The notes beneath the pieces are model-generated. The model was not told the origin of the DNA, made no database searches, and worked only from the letters and a program-made list of their open reading frames with translations. Source: an uncultured Granulosicoccaceae bacterium (lineage in GTDB: Bacteria; Pseudomonadota; Gammaproteobacteria; Granulosicoccales; Granulosicoccaceae). Taken from it: a DNA stretch of 64,000 bases. Below, piece by piece: positions 1 through 9,600 of this stretch. The position numbers were made by a program, and so were the translations under genes. Location of the stretch: contig CALLLW010000019.1 in assembly GCA_938007995.1 (NCBI GenBank), positions 1 to 64,000 on the forward strand, in the 5' to 3' direction. The number at the start of each line of letters is the position of its first letter. Within the stretch, counting starts at the first letter, position 1.

Positions 1-121
1 GCAGTGTGTTTATCAACACACGACTTTCGTCACTCACTTTGCCAGCAGATACCAAAGCGTCAAGCTGCTTTTCGGCGCTCGCAAGTTCTTCTCGAATCGA
101 TGTGGTGTTGACGCTGGGCAC
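1..121 (-). CDS. IS66-type transposase, N-terminal fragment (partial at window edge)
   Basis: An open frame begins at a GTG at 121 and runs leftward off the window. It gives about 40 residues with a coiled-coil-like start followed by a segment (AGKVSDESRVLINTL) resembling the region before the zinc-ribbon of ISBst12-group IS66 transposases. No Shine-Dalgarno sequence is evident and the GTG is only the first plausible start after a stop. It is not in frame with the tnpC fragment to its right. The catalytic DDE domain would lie outside the window, so whether the gene is intact cannot be told. Confidence 0.45.
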   Translation of the reverse strand, partial: MPSVNTTSIREELASAEKQLDALVSAGKVSDESRVLINTL

Positions 122-199
122 AACTCATGTTGCAGTACAACTGTTGCTGATAAAAGCTTGTTTACTCAATTGACATGTGGCAAGGGGGTGAGCAGTTAC
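1..199 (-). mobile_element. End of a second IS66-type element (ISBst12-like) nested in tnpC
   Basis: On the minus strand the sequence at 199 reads GTAACTGCTCACCCCCTTGC, which resembles an IS66-family terminal repeat and abuts the truncated tnpC frame. Inside it, with no tnpA or tnpB, an open frame from about 121 leftward resembles the N-terminal part of IS66-type transposases that lack accessory genes (the ISBst12 group). Only about 200 bp of the element is in the window. The nesting is an inference from the frame break and terminus, not from seeing both ends. Confidence 0.55.
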
Positions 200-329
200 C
201 TTTTTTCTTTAATGTCTTATCTTGACGATCCACCTTTTGATTCAGTAGATCGATCTCGCGTTGCTGTTTATTCAGCAACGCGATCAATGCTTCTGGATCG
301 TGAAGAAGATGATTCGTTATACCCGTCAT
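200..329 (-). pseudogene. tnpC: IS66 transposase tnpC, truncated after about 43 codons
   Basis: An ATG at 329 lies 27 bp after the tnpB stop, as expected for tnpC. The first 43 residues contain an IS66 TnpC-like leucine-rich coiled-coil segment (EALIALLNKQQREIDLLNQK). The frame then runs into unrelated sequence at the putative terminus of a nested element and ends in a stop about 25 codons later. The zinc-finger and DDE regions of the usual 500-residue protein are absent from this side, so this copy cannot make active transposase unless the missing part is supplied elsewhere. Confidence 0.65.
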
Positions 330-356
330 GGGTAGCAATTATAACCCGAAACTACA

Positions 357-716
357 TCAAGCGGTATGCTGACAGATAAAATTACGGTGAGGTCTCATGC
401 CGTTGAGGTTATAGCCATCGAGTAGATAATCGAGTTGTTCTGCAGATAGCTCCAGTGAGTCATCTTCAAACCAGTCAGGCCACTGGAATCGTTGTCGCTC
501 CAAACGCTTATAGAGTAGCCAGTAACCATTCAAGTGCCAGATCAACAGTTTGATCTTGTTCCTTCCTCGATTGATGAACAGATACATTGATCGATCTGCC
601 GGGTCACGCTGTAGCGACATCGATACGATGGTGGCCAGTCCGTCGATCTGCTTACGCATATCGACCGGATGACGGTAGACAAAGATCGCCTGTGGTGTCC
701 AACGCTGAGTGTTCAT
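357..716 (-). CDS. tnpB: IS66 accessory protein TnpB (IS66 Orf2-like)
   Basis: The 119-residue product has the compact TnpB signature of IS66 elements, including the segment VYRHPVDMRKQIDGLA near the N-terminus, SMYLFINRGRNKIKLLIW in the middle and a Trp/Arg-rich stretch after it. Length equals the family norm. TnpB is needed with TnpA and TnpC for IS66 transposition, although its biochemical role is not settled. The start overlaps the tnpA stop by 4 bp (ATGA), which indicates translational coupling. The gene appears intact, but the tnpC gene following it is broken. Confidence 0.93.
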   Translation of the reverse strand: MNTQRWTPQAIFVYRHPVDMRKQIDGLATIVSMSLQRDPADRSMYLFINRGRNKIKLLIWHLNGYWLLYKRLERQRFQWPDWFEDDSLELSAEQLDYLLDGYNLNGMRPHRNFICQHTA

Positions 717-1024
717 TGTGAGTCTCCGGTGTGGATACTCAGAGTGATCTGATCACCGATGTTTAACACAATCTGCGAGGTGGTGAGTCTGGTAGCGGCA
801 GGAGCTTGATCATCAATCGGTGGCGCAGTTGTGACGACTTGCTTGAAGGCTGATCGTTCGGGCGTGTGCTGCTCACTGGCGCGGATAAAGCCGCGCCACC
901 GGGAGAAGGTTGAAACTGCCAACTCTCGGCGTTTGCAGAATGACTCCATGGTCTCGTCGCTCTGCTCGTATTCAGCTATCAGCGCTTTCCATTGATCAGC
1001 GCTTCGTCTTTGTCTGTGGGGCAT
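713..1024 (-). CDS. tnpA: IS66 accessory protein TnpA
   Basis: A 103-residue protein with an N-terminal helix-turn-helix-like region of the IS66 TnpA type (residues 8-45, including ESFCKRRELAVSTFSRWR). It has a less conserved C-terminal half with a short beta-rich tail. It is the first gene of the IS66 operon, 83 bp inside the predicted right end, and overlaps tnpB by 4 bp. It probably acts as a DNA-binding or regulatory subunit of the transposition complex. No frameshift is visible. Confidence 0.9.
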   Translation of the reverse strand: MPHRQRRSADQWKALIAEYEQSDETMESFCKRRELAVSTFSRWRGFIRASEQHTPERSAFKQVVTTAPPIDDQAPAATRLTTSQIVLNIGDQITLSIHTGDSQ

Positions 1025-1084
1025 TCGGTTTACTCACTTTGGATAGGAGCGAGTACTTTCCGGCTGCCTCTGTGTTTTTGCAAT

Positions 1085-1107
1085 GATGTGGTGCATCGAG
1101 CGCTTAC
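1085..1107 (-). repeat. Putative right terminal repeat of the IS66 element
   Basis: Read on the minus strand, the sequence from 1107 begins GTAAGCGCTCGATGCACC. The GTAAGCG start is the usual outer end of IS66-family elements, and it coincides with the point where similarity to the CARF protein stops after residues LNAQRCARRG. The partner repeat at the left end is not in the window, so this is an assignment from one end only. Confidence 0.6.
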
Positions 1108-1941
1108 CCCTCTTCTCGCACATCGCTGGGCATTTAACCAGACATCTAAAATACGTTCCGGCACTCTTGTAGGCCCATTATCGACCATCGAACGAAGGCG
1201 CGAAATGTAGGGTGCTAGTGCCTGGCCATTCTTACCTACAATTACCAACAAATTATTGAGTGCTTTTTGATGGTTAAACACGTCCCAATCGACAAACGCC
1301 TGACTTGCAATTGCCGCTGTTTGACACATTGCATTGTCCGCATTATCGTCAGGATTTAATTGCCTCAGTCGCTCTAGCGCTGAAGCGTAGGAATATGAGT
1401 TCCAGTAATCCATGGCATTGTTATAGTCGGAATAGAATCTTGTTCGGCTCACTTTTGCAGATCTTACTGATTGGAACCCTGTACGTACTCCATTCAAGTC
1501 GACCCGTGAGCCGGCAACAACCTAGACCTCGATATCATCGTTGTCGACAGCAGCCAATAACAAAGCACCACCCATAGATTTCGTGCCGCCCGTGTAATCA
1601 CACACCACACGACGGAACTTCGCTGTTAATTCTTTCAGTCTTTCTGTTATTTCTTGGTATGGCTCGCCGATTTCATCAGAGTCAATCTTAACGACATCGT
1701 ACATATCGTCAGTCAAATCCAATTGAGTTGGTATATTCGGCAGTGTGGCCTTTTCATCACTAATCGTCGTCTTGATGATATTGCCTTTCCCTAGCACCTG
1801 AGTGTATGAACCTTTAGATCCAGTGACAGGGTCATCTTTCGAGCATACAAAAAGAACAAACTCAGGGCGCACATGACCAATCGCTGTAATAATTGGCTCG
1901 TGGCTCCCTCCAACCGAAACAACTAAAGCTGTACCTTTCAA
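1108..1941 (-). pseudogene. CARF-domain protein of the TIGR02710 (CRISPR-associated) family, broken by an amber codon and an IS66 insertion
   Basis: The first 139 residues form a CARF-type Rossmann sensor domain, with VVSVGGSHEPIITAIGH at the start and the signature DYTGGTKSMGGALLLAAV near the end. This matches the TIGR02710 family, whose members bind or are predicted to bind cyclic oligonucleotides made by type III CRISPR systems. An in-frame TAG at 1522-1524 interrupts it. The same frame continues (VVAGSRVDLNGVRTG) for about 130 more family-like residues until the IS66 end at 1107, so the C-terminal effector part is cut off. The upstream start is a TTG at 1941, 90 bp after brxL. No CRISPR array or other cas gene is in the window. 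Function today is most likely lost unless the amber codon is read through. Confidence 0.85.
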
Positions 1942-2031
1942 ACTTTTCTCACAAACTTAAATCAACCATCAAAGGAGGATTAGATTTTTTCTATTTGACT
2001 TTACATCTTGAAATCACAACTGCGTGAGCAT

Positions 2032-4092
2032 CTAGCTTTTGTAAATATCGACCGAGGTTTCAAGGCATTTTCTCTGAGAAAGATCATTAGCACCTATATC
2101 AAAAAAGCTATTTGTTTTTTGATAGAAGTCGAGGCCTCTACCAATTTTCACCGTCCATCCATTATCGATGCGTATTTCTCTGTCATGAAGCGTGTCGCTG
2201 ACCTCATAAACAAATTCGATATCAACCTCGATTAGACTCTGCTTTAAGTCCTCCAACATATCCTTAGTTCTTTTGAAAGATTCATCATTATCGCATCCCG
2301 TTATCAGTCTAATTTTTCTTACGCTGGAATTCTTTGCTATTACCTCACACAGCCGCACCAAATTATGCACCTGGTGAGTAATCCTTATATACGCATCCTC
2401 AATGACCACTTCTTTCGCACCCACAAGATACGGACCCACGATCGATTGTAGAGTATGACCGGTATCACCATAAAGTATTTTGAAGTGCTTTTCTTCTGGC
2501 TCAGTGACTACTGCTGCAGCTACCTCATCCACAGCTGGCGGGATGGGATCAAGCACTTCAGGAACGTCGACTACCGCTTCAACCTGCGGCGCATCTCCAT
2601 CGATAACCATTGACTCACGAACAGGGTCTAACGTTGCCTGAGCACCAACAGACTCAGGACAGTGTACGACTACTTCTTTCGCATCAACATCAAAATAAGA
2701 CAGATCGATCTTTGCGAATTCATCATCAGGCTTACGCTTATTCATTTGCTCTTTTACGCGACGGCGGCCTTCAACAGCATATGCCACATACTCATTGAAC
2801 TCTTCGTCCGTTACTTTACCGTCTGGGTGCAAGAGCTTAACCAGTGCACAGACAGTCTTTTTTACTCCTTTCTCATCACGCCCTTCTACGGCTGAGCCCA
2901 ATTTAATACGCCGGCTAACTTCTTCAAACCTGTTTGTGTGTTTAAGCTGATGGTGAAATGCCTCAGCAAGATAATCAGTAATAAAACCGTAGTTATTGGT
3001 TAAGAAATCCGAGCTTGTCTTGGGCATTTCCCAACCCGGCAAATAGCAGGCAAATCGATCCATAATTGCCAGGTCAAACTCCTTTGGCAAAGGTAGAAAC
3101 AGATCGAACTTGGTAGAATTAACGAGCTGCTGTATTGAATGATCTATATTTCCAACAAACGCCATGCTTGCATCTGCAATTACTTCTACCCCACGAGAGA
3201 AACGGCCATTCGCCATAAAGTCCTTCATAATTTGAATGGTATCGGGGTCACGTACCTTAATGCCCGCTACTTCATCAAAAGCAATAGTGTCCCAAAATCC
3301 AACAAGGCCAACGCGTCTTCGTGCATTATTATAGAAAAGTGCTGCCTTTGTGGCTTGTCCACCGCTGATCAGCGTCGAATAGGGCGAGAACTCACTGTAG
3401 AAATATGATTTACCTGTTCCTCGTGGACCAAGCTCTATAAAGTTAAAGTTTGGTTCTACTAGCGGTGCTAGTCGAGCCATAAAATGTAATTTCAACCGGT
3501 GAGTCAGTTTGCCTGGCTCTAATCCAACCGACCTCAGGACTACATCCAGCCATTCGTCGCGGCTAAAACTTGCTCTGCCTTCTTGGTAGCCGGAGTAGTC
3601 AAACCGGCTGAGCTGAATTGGACGCATTTCCTCAACATAGAAAGCATAGTCATCATCGTCGACTTCGTTGGCGACCAAGGTCACTTCCGCCCAAATTCCT
3701 CCTTCAAGTATTCTGTCATTGTCTTTGTAAAACTTTTCACCAATTGCGATTCTTTGAGAATTAAAATTCTCAAGCGATGCCCAGTGACGTTTTTCCTTTT
3801 CAACATAACGAACGTGAATCTTGTCAATAAACCGGTGTTTGCCCTTAGTCGCTACACGCGACTGCGCTGCGTTGGCTTCATCTGGCCTTACATAGTTGTC
3901 CTGCAAAGTCGCCAGAACCGCATCAATGCCGGCTTGGATTTCATCTTCATCGTCACTGGCGCAATATCTTGCCAATAGGAATTCAAGCACGAAGGTGGGC
4001 ACGTTAGTGCCTTTTTTTACTCGATGCAGCAGATCTTTACGGACAACCTTGCCGGAGAAGACTTCATTGAGCTTTGTATCTAACTTATCCAT
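2032..4092 (-). CDS. brxL: BREX protein BrxL: AAA+ ATPase with an MIT_C-like C-terminal domain
   Basis: The 686-residue protein has the BrxL AAA+ core: Walker A GPRGTGKS at 222-229, Walker B-like AFDEVA at 271-276 and the conserved segment ISGGQATKAALFYNN between them. BrxL proteins are DNA-binding AAA+ rings, needed for phage exclusion in type 1 BREX. Standard members end in a Lon-protease-like domain. Here, after an acidic, proline-containing linker (about 460-535), residues 536-686 instead match the MIT_C phospholipase-D-like domain of eukaryotic MITD1, including HDREIRIDNGWTVKIGRGLD and a CLETSVDI end. No Lon-type Ser-Lys pair is evident. It is the last gene of the operon, 8 bp after pglZ. 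Assignment as BrxL is firm; what the extra domain binds is unknown. Confidence 0.93.
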   Translation of the reverse strand: MDKLDTKLNEVFSGKVVRKDLLHRVKKGTNVPTFVLEFLLARYCASDDEDEIQAGIDAVLATLQDNYVRPDEANAAQSRVATKGKHRFIDKIHVRYVEKEKRHWASLENFNSQRIAIGEKFYKDNDRILEGGIWAEVTLVANEVDDDDYAFYVEEMRPIQLSRFDYSGYQEGRASFSRDEWLDVVLRSVGLEPGKLTHRLKLHFMARLAPLVEPNFNFIELGPRGTGKSYFYSEFSPYSTLISGGQATKAALFYNNARRRVGLVGFWDTIAFDEVAGIKVRDPDTIQIMKDFMANGRFSRGVEVIADASMAFVGNIDHSIQQLVNSTKFDLFLPLPKEFDLAIMDRFACYLPGWEMPKTSSDFLTNNYGFITDYLAEAFHHQLKHTNRFEEVSRRIKLGSAVEGRDEKGVKKTVCALVKLLHPDGKVTDEEFNEYVAYAVEGRRRVKEQMNKRKPDDEFAKIDLSYFDVDAKEVVVHCPESVGAQATLDPVRESMVIDGDAPQVEAVVDVPEVLDPIPPAVDEVAAAVVTEPEEKHFKILYGDTGHTLQSIVGPYLVGAKEVVIEDAYIRITHQVHNLVRLCEVIAKNSSVRKIRLITGCDNDESFKRTKDMLEDLKQSLIEVDIEFVYEVSDTLHDREIRIDNGWTVKIGRGLDFYQKTNSFFDIGANDLSQRKCLETSVDIYKS

Positions 4093-4100
4093 TACAACAC

Positions 4101-6614
4101 CTATAAGTAATTAGTCTTCAGAATCAGTTTGCCATACAGTGCCATGGTAACCGGGTCCATTGCCTTGATAGTAAATTTACCCTCGTAATCTTCCTCCATT
4201 TTCATGGTAATTCGAGCTTCGCTGCCAGTCGCCATCCTAATGGTTCCTGTTGCGGCATTAACCTGACCACCCGGCTTCGCCTCACCCACTACATTGCCTG
4301 CAGCATCCTGTGCCTCTAGCAATATCTCAAGCTCACCTGCCGCAAACATATCTACTTGGCCAATCGCTATGTCGATCACAGGCACCCTTGTGGTGATTTT
4401 GTTTGCCTTGTAGCTCAATTGTACCTGATGCTTTTCTGGCTCTAAATTCCCTTTTGAATCCTTAAATTTAACGGAGATCACTGGTACGATACACTCTTGC
4501 AGAGAAGCCCCGCCGTGAAAGTAAGAAACTCCAGTCGCGTACGCTGCTAGATTTCTTGGGCAAGCGAGCTGGTTATAGTTGCCGCTAATTGCCAAATCGG
4601 AGGTGCTAGCTACAAAATTACTAGAATCTTCTGCGCCATCACCCAGCAAACATCGGTTGTGTAGATTTTTCCAAGTGCCCGAAGGTTTATTGATTACGTC
4701 GCCCGGTCCGGCGTGGGCATTGATATAGAAGCCGTGGTCCGTGGCAATCACAACTCGATCAAAGCCAAACTCTCCTAGTTTATGAACAGCAACCCTCAAG
4801 CGGCGCAATTGATTAGATACATCAGATAACCCCGCTTCCAGGGAAGTTTCGAACCTCTCGTCGATATCATTCGTTCTCACAACCAATAGATCCACCGCAG
4901 GCTCAAAATTAGTTCGCTGTTTAATCAATGAATCCAATTTTACCTCTGCAAATCGCTCGTTATACAGTGACTTAAACACGCCCATACGATGATTGACCGT
5001 ACTTAGCTTTTCGCCGTTGTATTTAACAACTGAGTTGTCGCTGACCGATTCGATGCTCAGTGCAGTATCCGCTGCCGGTAGCAAACTGGCCATACCAACT
5101 GGCGTTACCGATGGCAACGGAGCACAGGCGGCAATTAGCTCTACCTGCCCTTCCCCACGCAATTCTTGCTCTAACGCAACACCCAACTCATAACGCAGTG
5201 CATCCACCAGGAAATAGGCAATTTTTTGCCCACTAGTCTGGAGATGCTTTGCTACTTGTCGCTCAAACACTTGCGTGTTAGCCAGCATTTCTGCTGCAGG
5301 CCAGCCAACTGATTGTAAGTGTTTTACATAATGCCCTTGCACTCGGTTGGTAATATCTTGATAAGATTTTCTAGCGACAGAGACAATTTCTTCCAACGAG
5401 TCACTACTAATCAGCCAGTCAGGTGCTGCCTGTTCAAACTCACGCTGAGCGCGATCCACCACGCGAAACATACTGGTGTAAAAATCAATAAGCGATTGCT
5501 GTGTCTTAGTATGCTCTGGCAATTGCCGATCTGCATCATCACACGCCTCTATCAGCTGCAATGCCGCACGAAGTAGTTGCCATTGTGACTGGCTTTCTCC
5601 CTTTCCTATCCAGACACTATTCGCGTGCTGATCAAGTATCTGCCGCACTTGATCTACATTGTCTTCTTTGAGAGCCGCAACGGCGGTTCGGAAAAAAGAA
5701 CGCTCTTCAAACGCGAAAGTATCGAGCACACCGAGATCTTGAATATCTTTACAGCACGCGGCCAAATTCAATTCATTCTCTACTTGTTCGGCACGCTCAA
5801 TATAGGTGCTTTGGCAATCCCTGTCCGCTCTGAGTTTGTTACACAGATACTCAATCACAGGCTTTGCATCAGGTGGTGAGATTGGCACCTCCTGTAACTC
5901 TTCCGGTATGGCAGCGGGTAAGTCAAACGCAAACTCACTCATTAGTACATATCGCCAAAGCTCATCGCTGATTGAGTTCCAGGTCTTGCCACGAGTCACC
6001 AGTTTCAAACCAATTGCCGTTTCGAAAAGCGCTTTAGCTTCAGTAACCCAGTTATCAGTATTTTTTAACTCACTTTTCTGTGAGTCTGTGGGTGCCATGA
6101 TTGCCAACAAGAGCTCCCTGGCAGAATCTGCCCTGAGAGCTGCTTGCAATTGCGGCCAACCACTGCCACCACCGATCGCATCAATTACATCAAAGCCTGG
6201 ACAGGTATTTTCACGAAACAATTGCCTGACCTGAGTCTGGTGATCAGATTTAGCGACCAAGCAAATGCTCTGGTACTCATCCCCATCCCCTTGTGGAAAC
6301 ACAGCGCCAATCTGTCCGTAGATCGCAAAAGGATCGCGCTGGGAATCTTCATCGGTCGTAGGGGCCTCAGCTGGCACGTACACCAACACTTGAATAATCG
6401 GGCTATTTGGTTGCCTTAGTTGCTGTAGTGTGTCTAATGCTCGTTCTCGACTTTGAATACTCGACTCGCTGGCATCAACCACTGTGCACTCTTCGGTGTC
6501 TAAAGAGAGGCAGGTATCCCGGTAGATATTCTCCGGATCGTATACAACCAGAATATCTGATTCTTTAAGCCGAGGTAGAAACACCTCTTGGCTGATATAT
6601 TCAGTAAGTCTCAT
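4101..6614 (-). CDS. pglZ: BREX protein PglZ, alkaline-phosphatase-superfamily
   Basis: 837 residues, the normal length of BREX PglZ. The C-terminal half carries the PglZ domain of the alkaline phosphatase superfamily: VDALRYELG near residue 470 supplies the metal-binding Asp region, and IATDHGFYINAHAG near 625 supplies the Asp-His pair. The N-terminal half is helical with no recognisable domain, and the last 100 residues look like a beta-sandwich. PglZ is essential in every BREX type and works with PglX and BrxC, though its substrate is debated. The gene lies 45 bp after pglX and 8 bp before brxL, on the same transcript. No damage is visible. Confidence 0.95.
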   Translation of the reverse strand: MRLTEYISQEVFLPRLKESDILVVYDPENIYRDTCLSLDTEECTVVDASESSIQSRERALDTLQQLRQPNSPIIQVLVYVPAEAPTTDEDSQRDPFAIYGQIGAVFPQGDGDEYQSICLVAKSDHQTQVRQLFRENTCPGFDVIDAIGGGSGWPQLQAALRADSARELLLAIMAPTDSQKSELKNTDNWVTEAKALFETAIGLKLVTRGKTWNSISDELWRYVLMSEFAFDLPAAIPEELQEVPISPPDAKPVIEYLCNKLRADRDCQSTYIERAEQVENELNLAACCKDIQDLGVLDTFAFEERSFFRTAVAALKEDNVDQVRQILDQHANSVWIGKGESQSQWQLLRAALQLIEACDDADRQLPEHTKTQQSLIDFYTSMFRVVDRAQREFEQAAPDWLISSDSLEEIVSVARKSYQDITNRVQGHYVKHLQSVGWPAAEMLANTQVFERQVAKHLQTSGQKIAYFLVDALRYELGVALEQELRGEGQVELIAACAPLPSVTPVGMASLLPAADTALSIESVSDNSVVKYNGEKLSTVNHRMGVFKSLYNERFAEVKLDSLIKQRTNFEPAVDLLVVRTNDIDERFETSLEAGLSDVSNQLRRLRVAVHKLGEFGFDRVVIATDHGFYINAHAGPGDVINKPSGTWKNLHNRCLLGDGAEDSSNFVASTSDLAISGNYNQLACPRNLAAYATGVSYFHGGASLQECIVPVISVKFKDSKGNLEPEKHQVQLSYKANKITTRVPVIDIAIGQVDMFAAGELEILLEAQDAAGNVVGEAKPGGQVNAATGTIRMATGSEARITMKMEEDYEGKFTIKAMDPVTMALYGKLILKTNYL

Positions 6615-6659
6615 CGAAAAATCTGCCTACATGATGCAACATTCGATAGCCAACAACAT

Positions 6660-9600
6660 TCAACGTATCCACTCACTACCCTTAACCTGTTCGATAATTG
6701 CATCTATTTCATCAGCTCTGAGCGACTTGGGTTTCCAAATCATCTTTTTGGTCTTTTTGCCGCTATTACTTTCCGTTACTTCTTCAACCTCTTCCCACAG
6801 ATCATTCTCTAAGTCATGGGCTATAGCAATACTTCTATCAGTTGTGCATTTCTCCCGAACTACGCGGTCGGGCCAGATGGAGAGAGCCAAATGGGCCCAG
6901 TCGTATTTGCCGGACTCCAGCTCGGACCAGGTTTTTTTGAGTTTGTTACGCCACTTGGTCAGGCGGAAGAATTTCCACAAGGGTGCGGCGGTGATTTGCA
7001 CGCCGTCATTGAGGTTCGGTTTCCAGAAGGCAGCGATCTCCAGCAGATCGGTTTTGAACTGCGTAAGATCAGTCTCCAGTTCAGTGAGCTGGGCGAGTTC
7101 TTTTTCCTGGGAAGTAGATCGATCTTTGATGGCCCGTAAGTCCGACAATTGCCGAAGCGTCGCCTTGAGCTTAGGATCGACAAAGTCGTTAACCGCTTTG
7201 TATAGCGTTTGATCGGTAAGACGATGATAATAAAACCATAGAGTGTAAGAACCCGACTCAGTCCCGATCGGCCAGTAGATCGGGGCGTACCGCCGGCTCT
7301 TGGAGTATCGGTCTAGGTGTTCAGCAAAGAACTTTGAAGAATTTTCAAGATATTCAAGAAACGAGGATTTAGGGAATTGAGAGTCCAGCTCTTCGGAAGC
7401 GGAGCAATCTCCGTTAGCAAATACGTGCTGTTCAAACGCACTAAACGCGCGTTCGAATAACGTTTGTGGCCCCGAGGTTCCGCAACAGAGTACCGCAGGA
7501 GAGTTTCCACTTGCAATTGAGTTCATCGCGACCGGGGATTGGGGTACTTCATCTAGCGGTTTTAACGTTTGGAAATCCCGCAATGCTTTTTTACAGTCCC
7601 ACCTTTCAAAAGCGCAGCCTACGAGAAATGAAGCCAAAGAGTGTCGCCACCATGATTCTAGCCTTGAGCCACTTGACGATGACTCCACTAATCCAGATAT
7701 AAATAAATGCCCATTATTGGTTCGTGCTTCCGCAGCGCCTTCGTTTATAGCATTTCGACCTGCTTCTTCAATTTTATATGCATTAAAGGCAATCTCATCG
7801 ATCTCATTTTGTTTCGCACGAATAGTGGTTCGACACTCACCGAAGAAAGCATTCAGGTCTGCGAAATGCTCTTCCAATGGTTTTCGTGTTTTGTCAAGAA
7901 ATATGGATTGAAACGTTCGACTTTCCTCCGTGAGTGACGATTGTCTAAACTTCAGTTGAACACAAACTTCGGCGGCTTGCGTAGCCGATTCTGAGATGCT
8001 CGCCTCAGGGATTGGAAGAATCTGAAGCTGACCAGCTTGATAGTGTCGTCCTGGATTAATTATGTCCAAAAACTCGCCGACTGTGCTCGAAGACAACAAC
8101 GCCAGACCACTCTCGGTCATTGCGCCGACGTATTGACCTTGTATTGAAAAAACAATGCCGGGCGGAAATACCTGCGGTGAAAACCCACAGCTACTTATGT
8201 TGATATATGCCAATCCGCTTTTGAAATAATAAGGCTCGTTTACAACGTGCCGTGAGGGTGAGTTTCCCAGACAAACCGTGTGCTGCTTTATTTCAAAGCC
8301 CTCCTTTCGCCAATTAACGACCAAATGAAAATCATCATAGAAAGGACTATATTCTCCTCCTTTATAAAACGTTGCCCAACGTTTCTCTGAGCCCAGTTCG
8401 CTGCGTGGAACCTCCCACGACAAGCGAATAAATCGAAAGTCATCGTTGGTTTGCAACCCTGCACATGCAAGATAGCCAGCTTGTCGGAAACTAGGCAGCC
8501 TTACAAAGCATCTCCAAATATCACTTGGCAGCCAATAGAGCCATTTTGATTCCGGAAGCGCGGCGAATGATTCGGCCGCAACGCAAAACGATTTTTGCGA
8601 GAGAGAGCCTGAATTAAGGTTTATAATTTCGGATAGAACCAACGGTTCTTTGCTGTCGATATCATCAAGCTTTATGAATACAGTTGAGTCAACTTTGGCT
8701 TTGATGCAAACATAACATGCAGTTTCAACCGCTGCGGCATCAAGTACTCCAGCACCAAGATCAATAAACGTAGTCGGCTGCACACTGTTCAACAACAGTT
8801 CACTTCGCCATTTTTCAAAACTCTTTAAGAAGAAACCCGTCCGAGAAGTTATAGCACCCACCAGGCCATTGTCGTGCAACTTCTCGACAAGTCTTGCCAG
8901 ACTCATTGAAAACAAGTCACTTTTCGAATTGGGATACATGCGTCCAAGAAAGGGTTTGGTATTTCCGCTTGTGTGGCCAAACGGGGGATTCGTTAGCGCT
9001 AGGTCATAAAATTTTTTTATCACATCTAAAAACGCAAATCCCTTCTCCGCATCACCCGCGAACAGCTTCCTACGAAAGCCGCCTTCGGAAGTTGCACTGG
9101 CGTACTTCCGGAGCGCCTCATAAATGGATTCTTCGGCCTGCTCGAAGAACTGCTGGTCGGTGATCCCGGAGAGATCAAACTCAAGTTGCTGTGATTGAGG
9201 TTTTTCAGTCTCGCCAAATAGCTGCAACTGGACATCAGCAGGCTGCTCCAACCACTGCTCCCTCGCCCGGCTTACCAGCTCACTAACTTCTTGCTCTATT
9301 TTGAGTAGCGATCCAGCCTCTCCCGCAAGCTTCATTTCCTCAAAGATCGTAACAACCATCTGCGCTATGGCCGGGTGTAATTGCTTACAAAACGAATCCA
9401 ATTGCCCCTTGTCGCCTGGCATCGGCTCTGCACAGACCACATTGCTACGGGTGACTTGCGGACGATCCCCGGAAGCTATACCCTGCGATTTCCAGGCTCG
9501 CTGGGCACGAAGCCAAAGCGATAAGCCTGCGATTTGAACCGCTCGCGGGTCGATGTCGATGCCGTGGATGTTGTGTTCGATGATCAGGCGGGGCACGTCT

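Larger units (their letters stand above)
1..1107 (-). mobile_element. IS66-family insertion sequence (right end), itself interrupted by a second IS66-type element
   Basis: The order tnpA-tnpB-start of tnpC on the minus strand is that of a standard IS66 element. The right boundary is placed at 1107, where the minus strand reads GTAAGCGCTCGATGCACC; GTAAGCG is a usual IS66 terminus. The sequence beyond it is the broken CARF gene, so the element landed inside that gene. The tnpC reading frame stops matching at about 200, where another GTAA terminus begins, suggesting a nested insertion. The left end is outside the window, so inverted-repeat pairing and the expected 8-bp target duplication cannot be verified here. 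Element identity is well supported by its proteins; the exact end is inferred. Confidence 0.85.
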
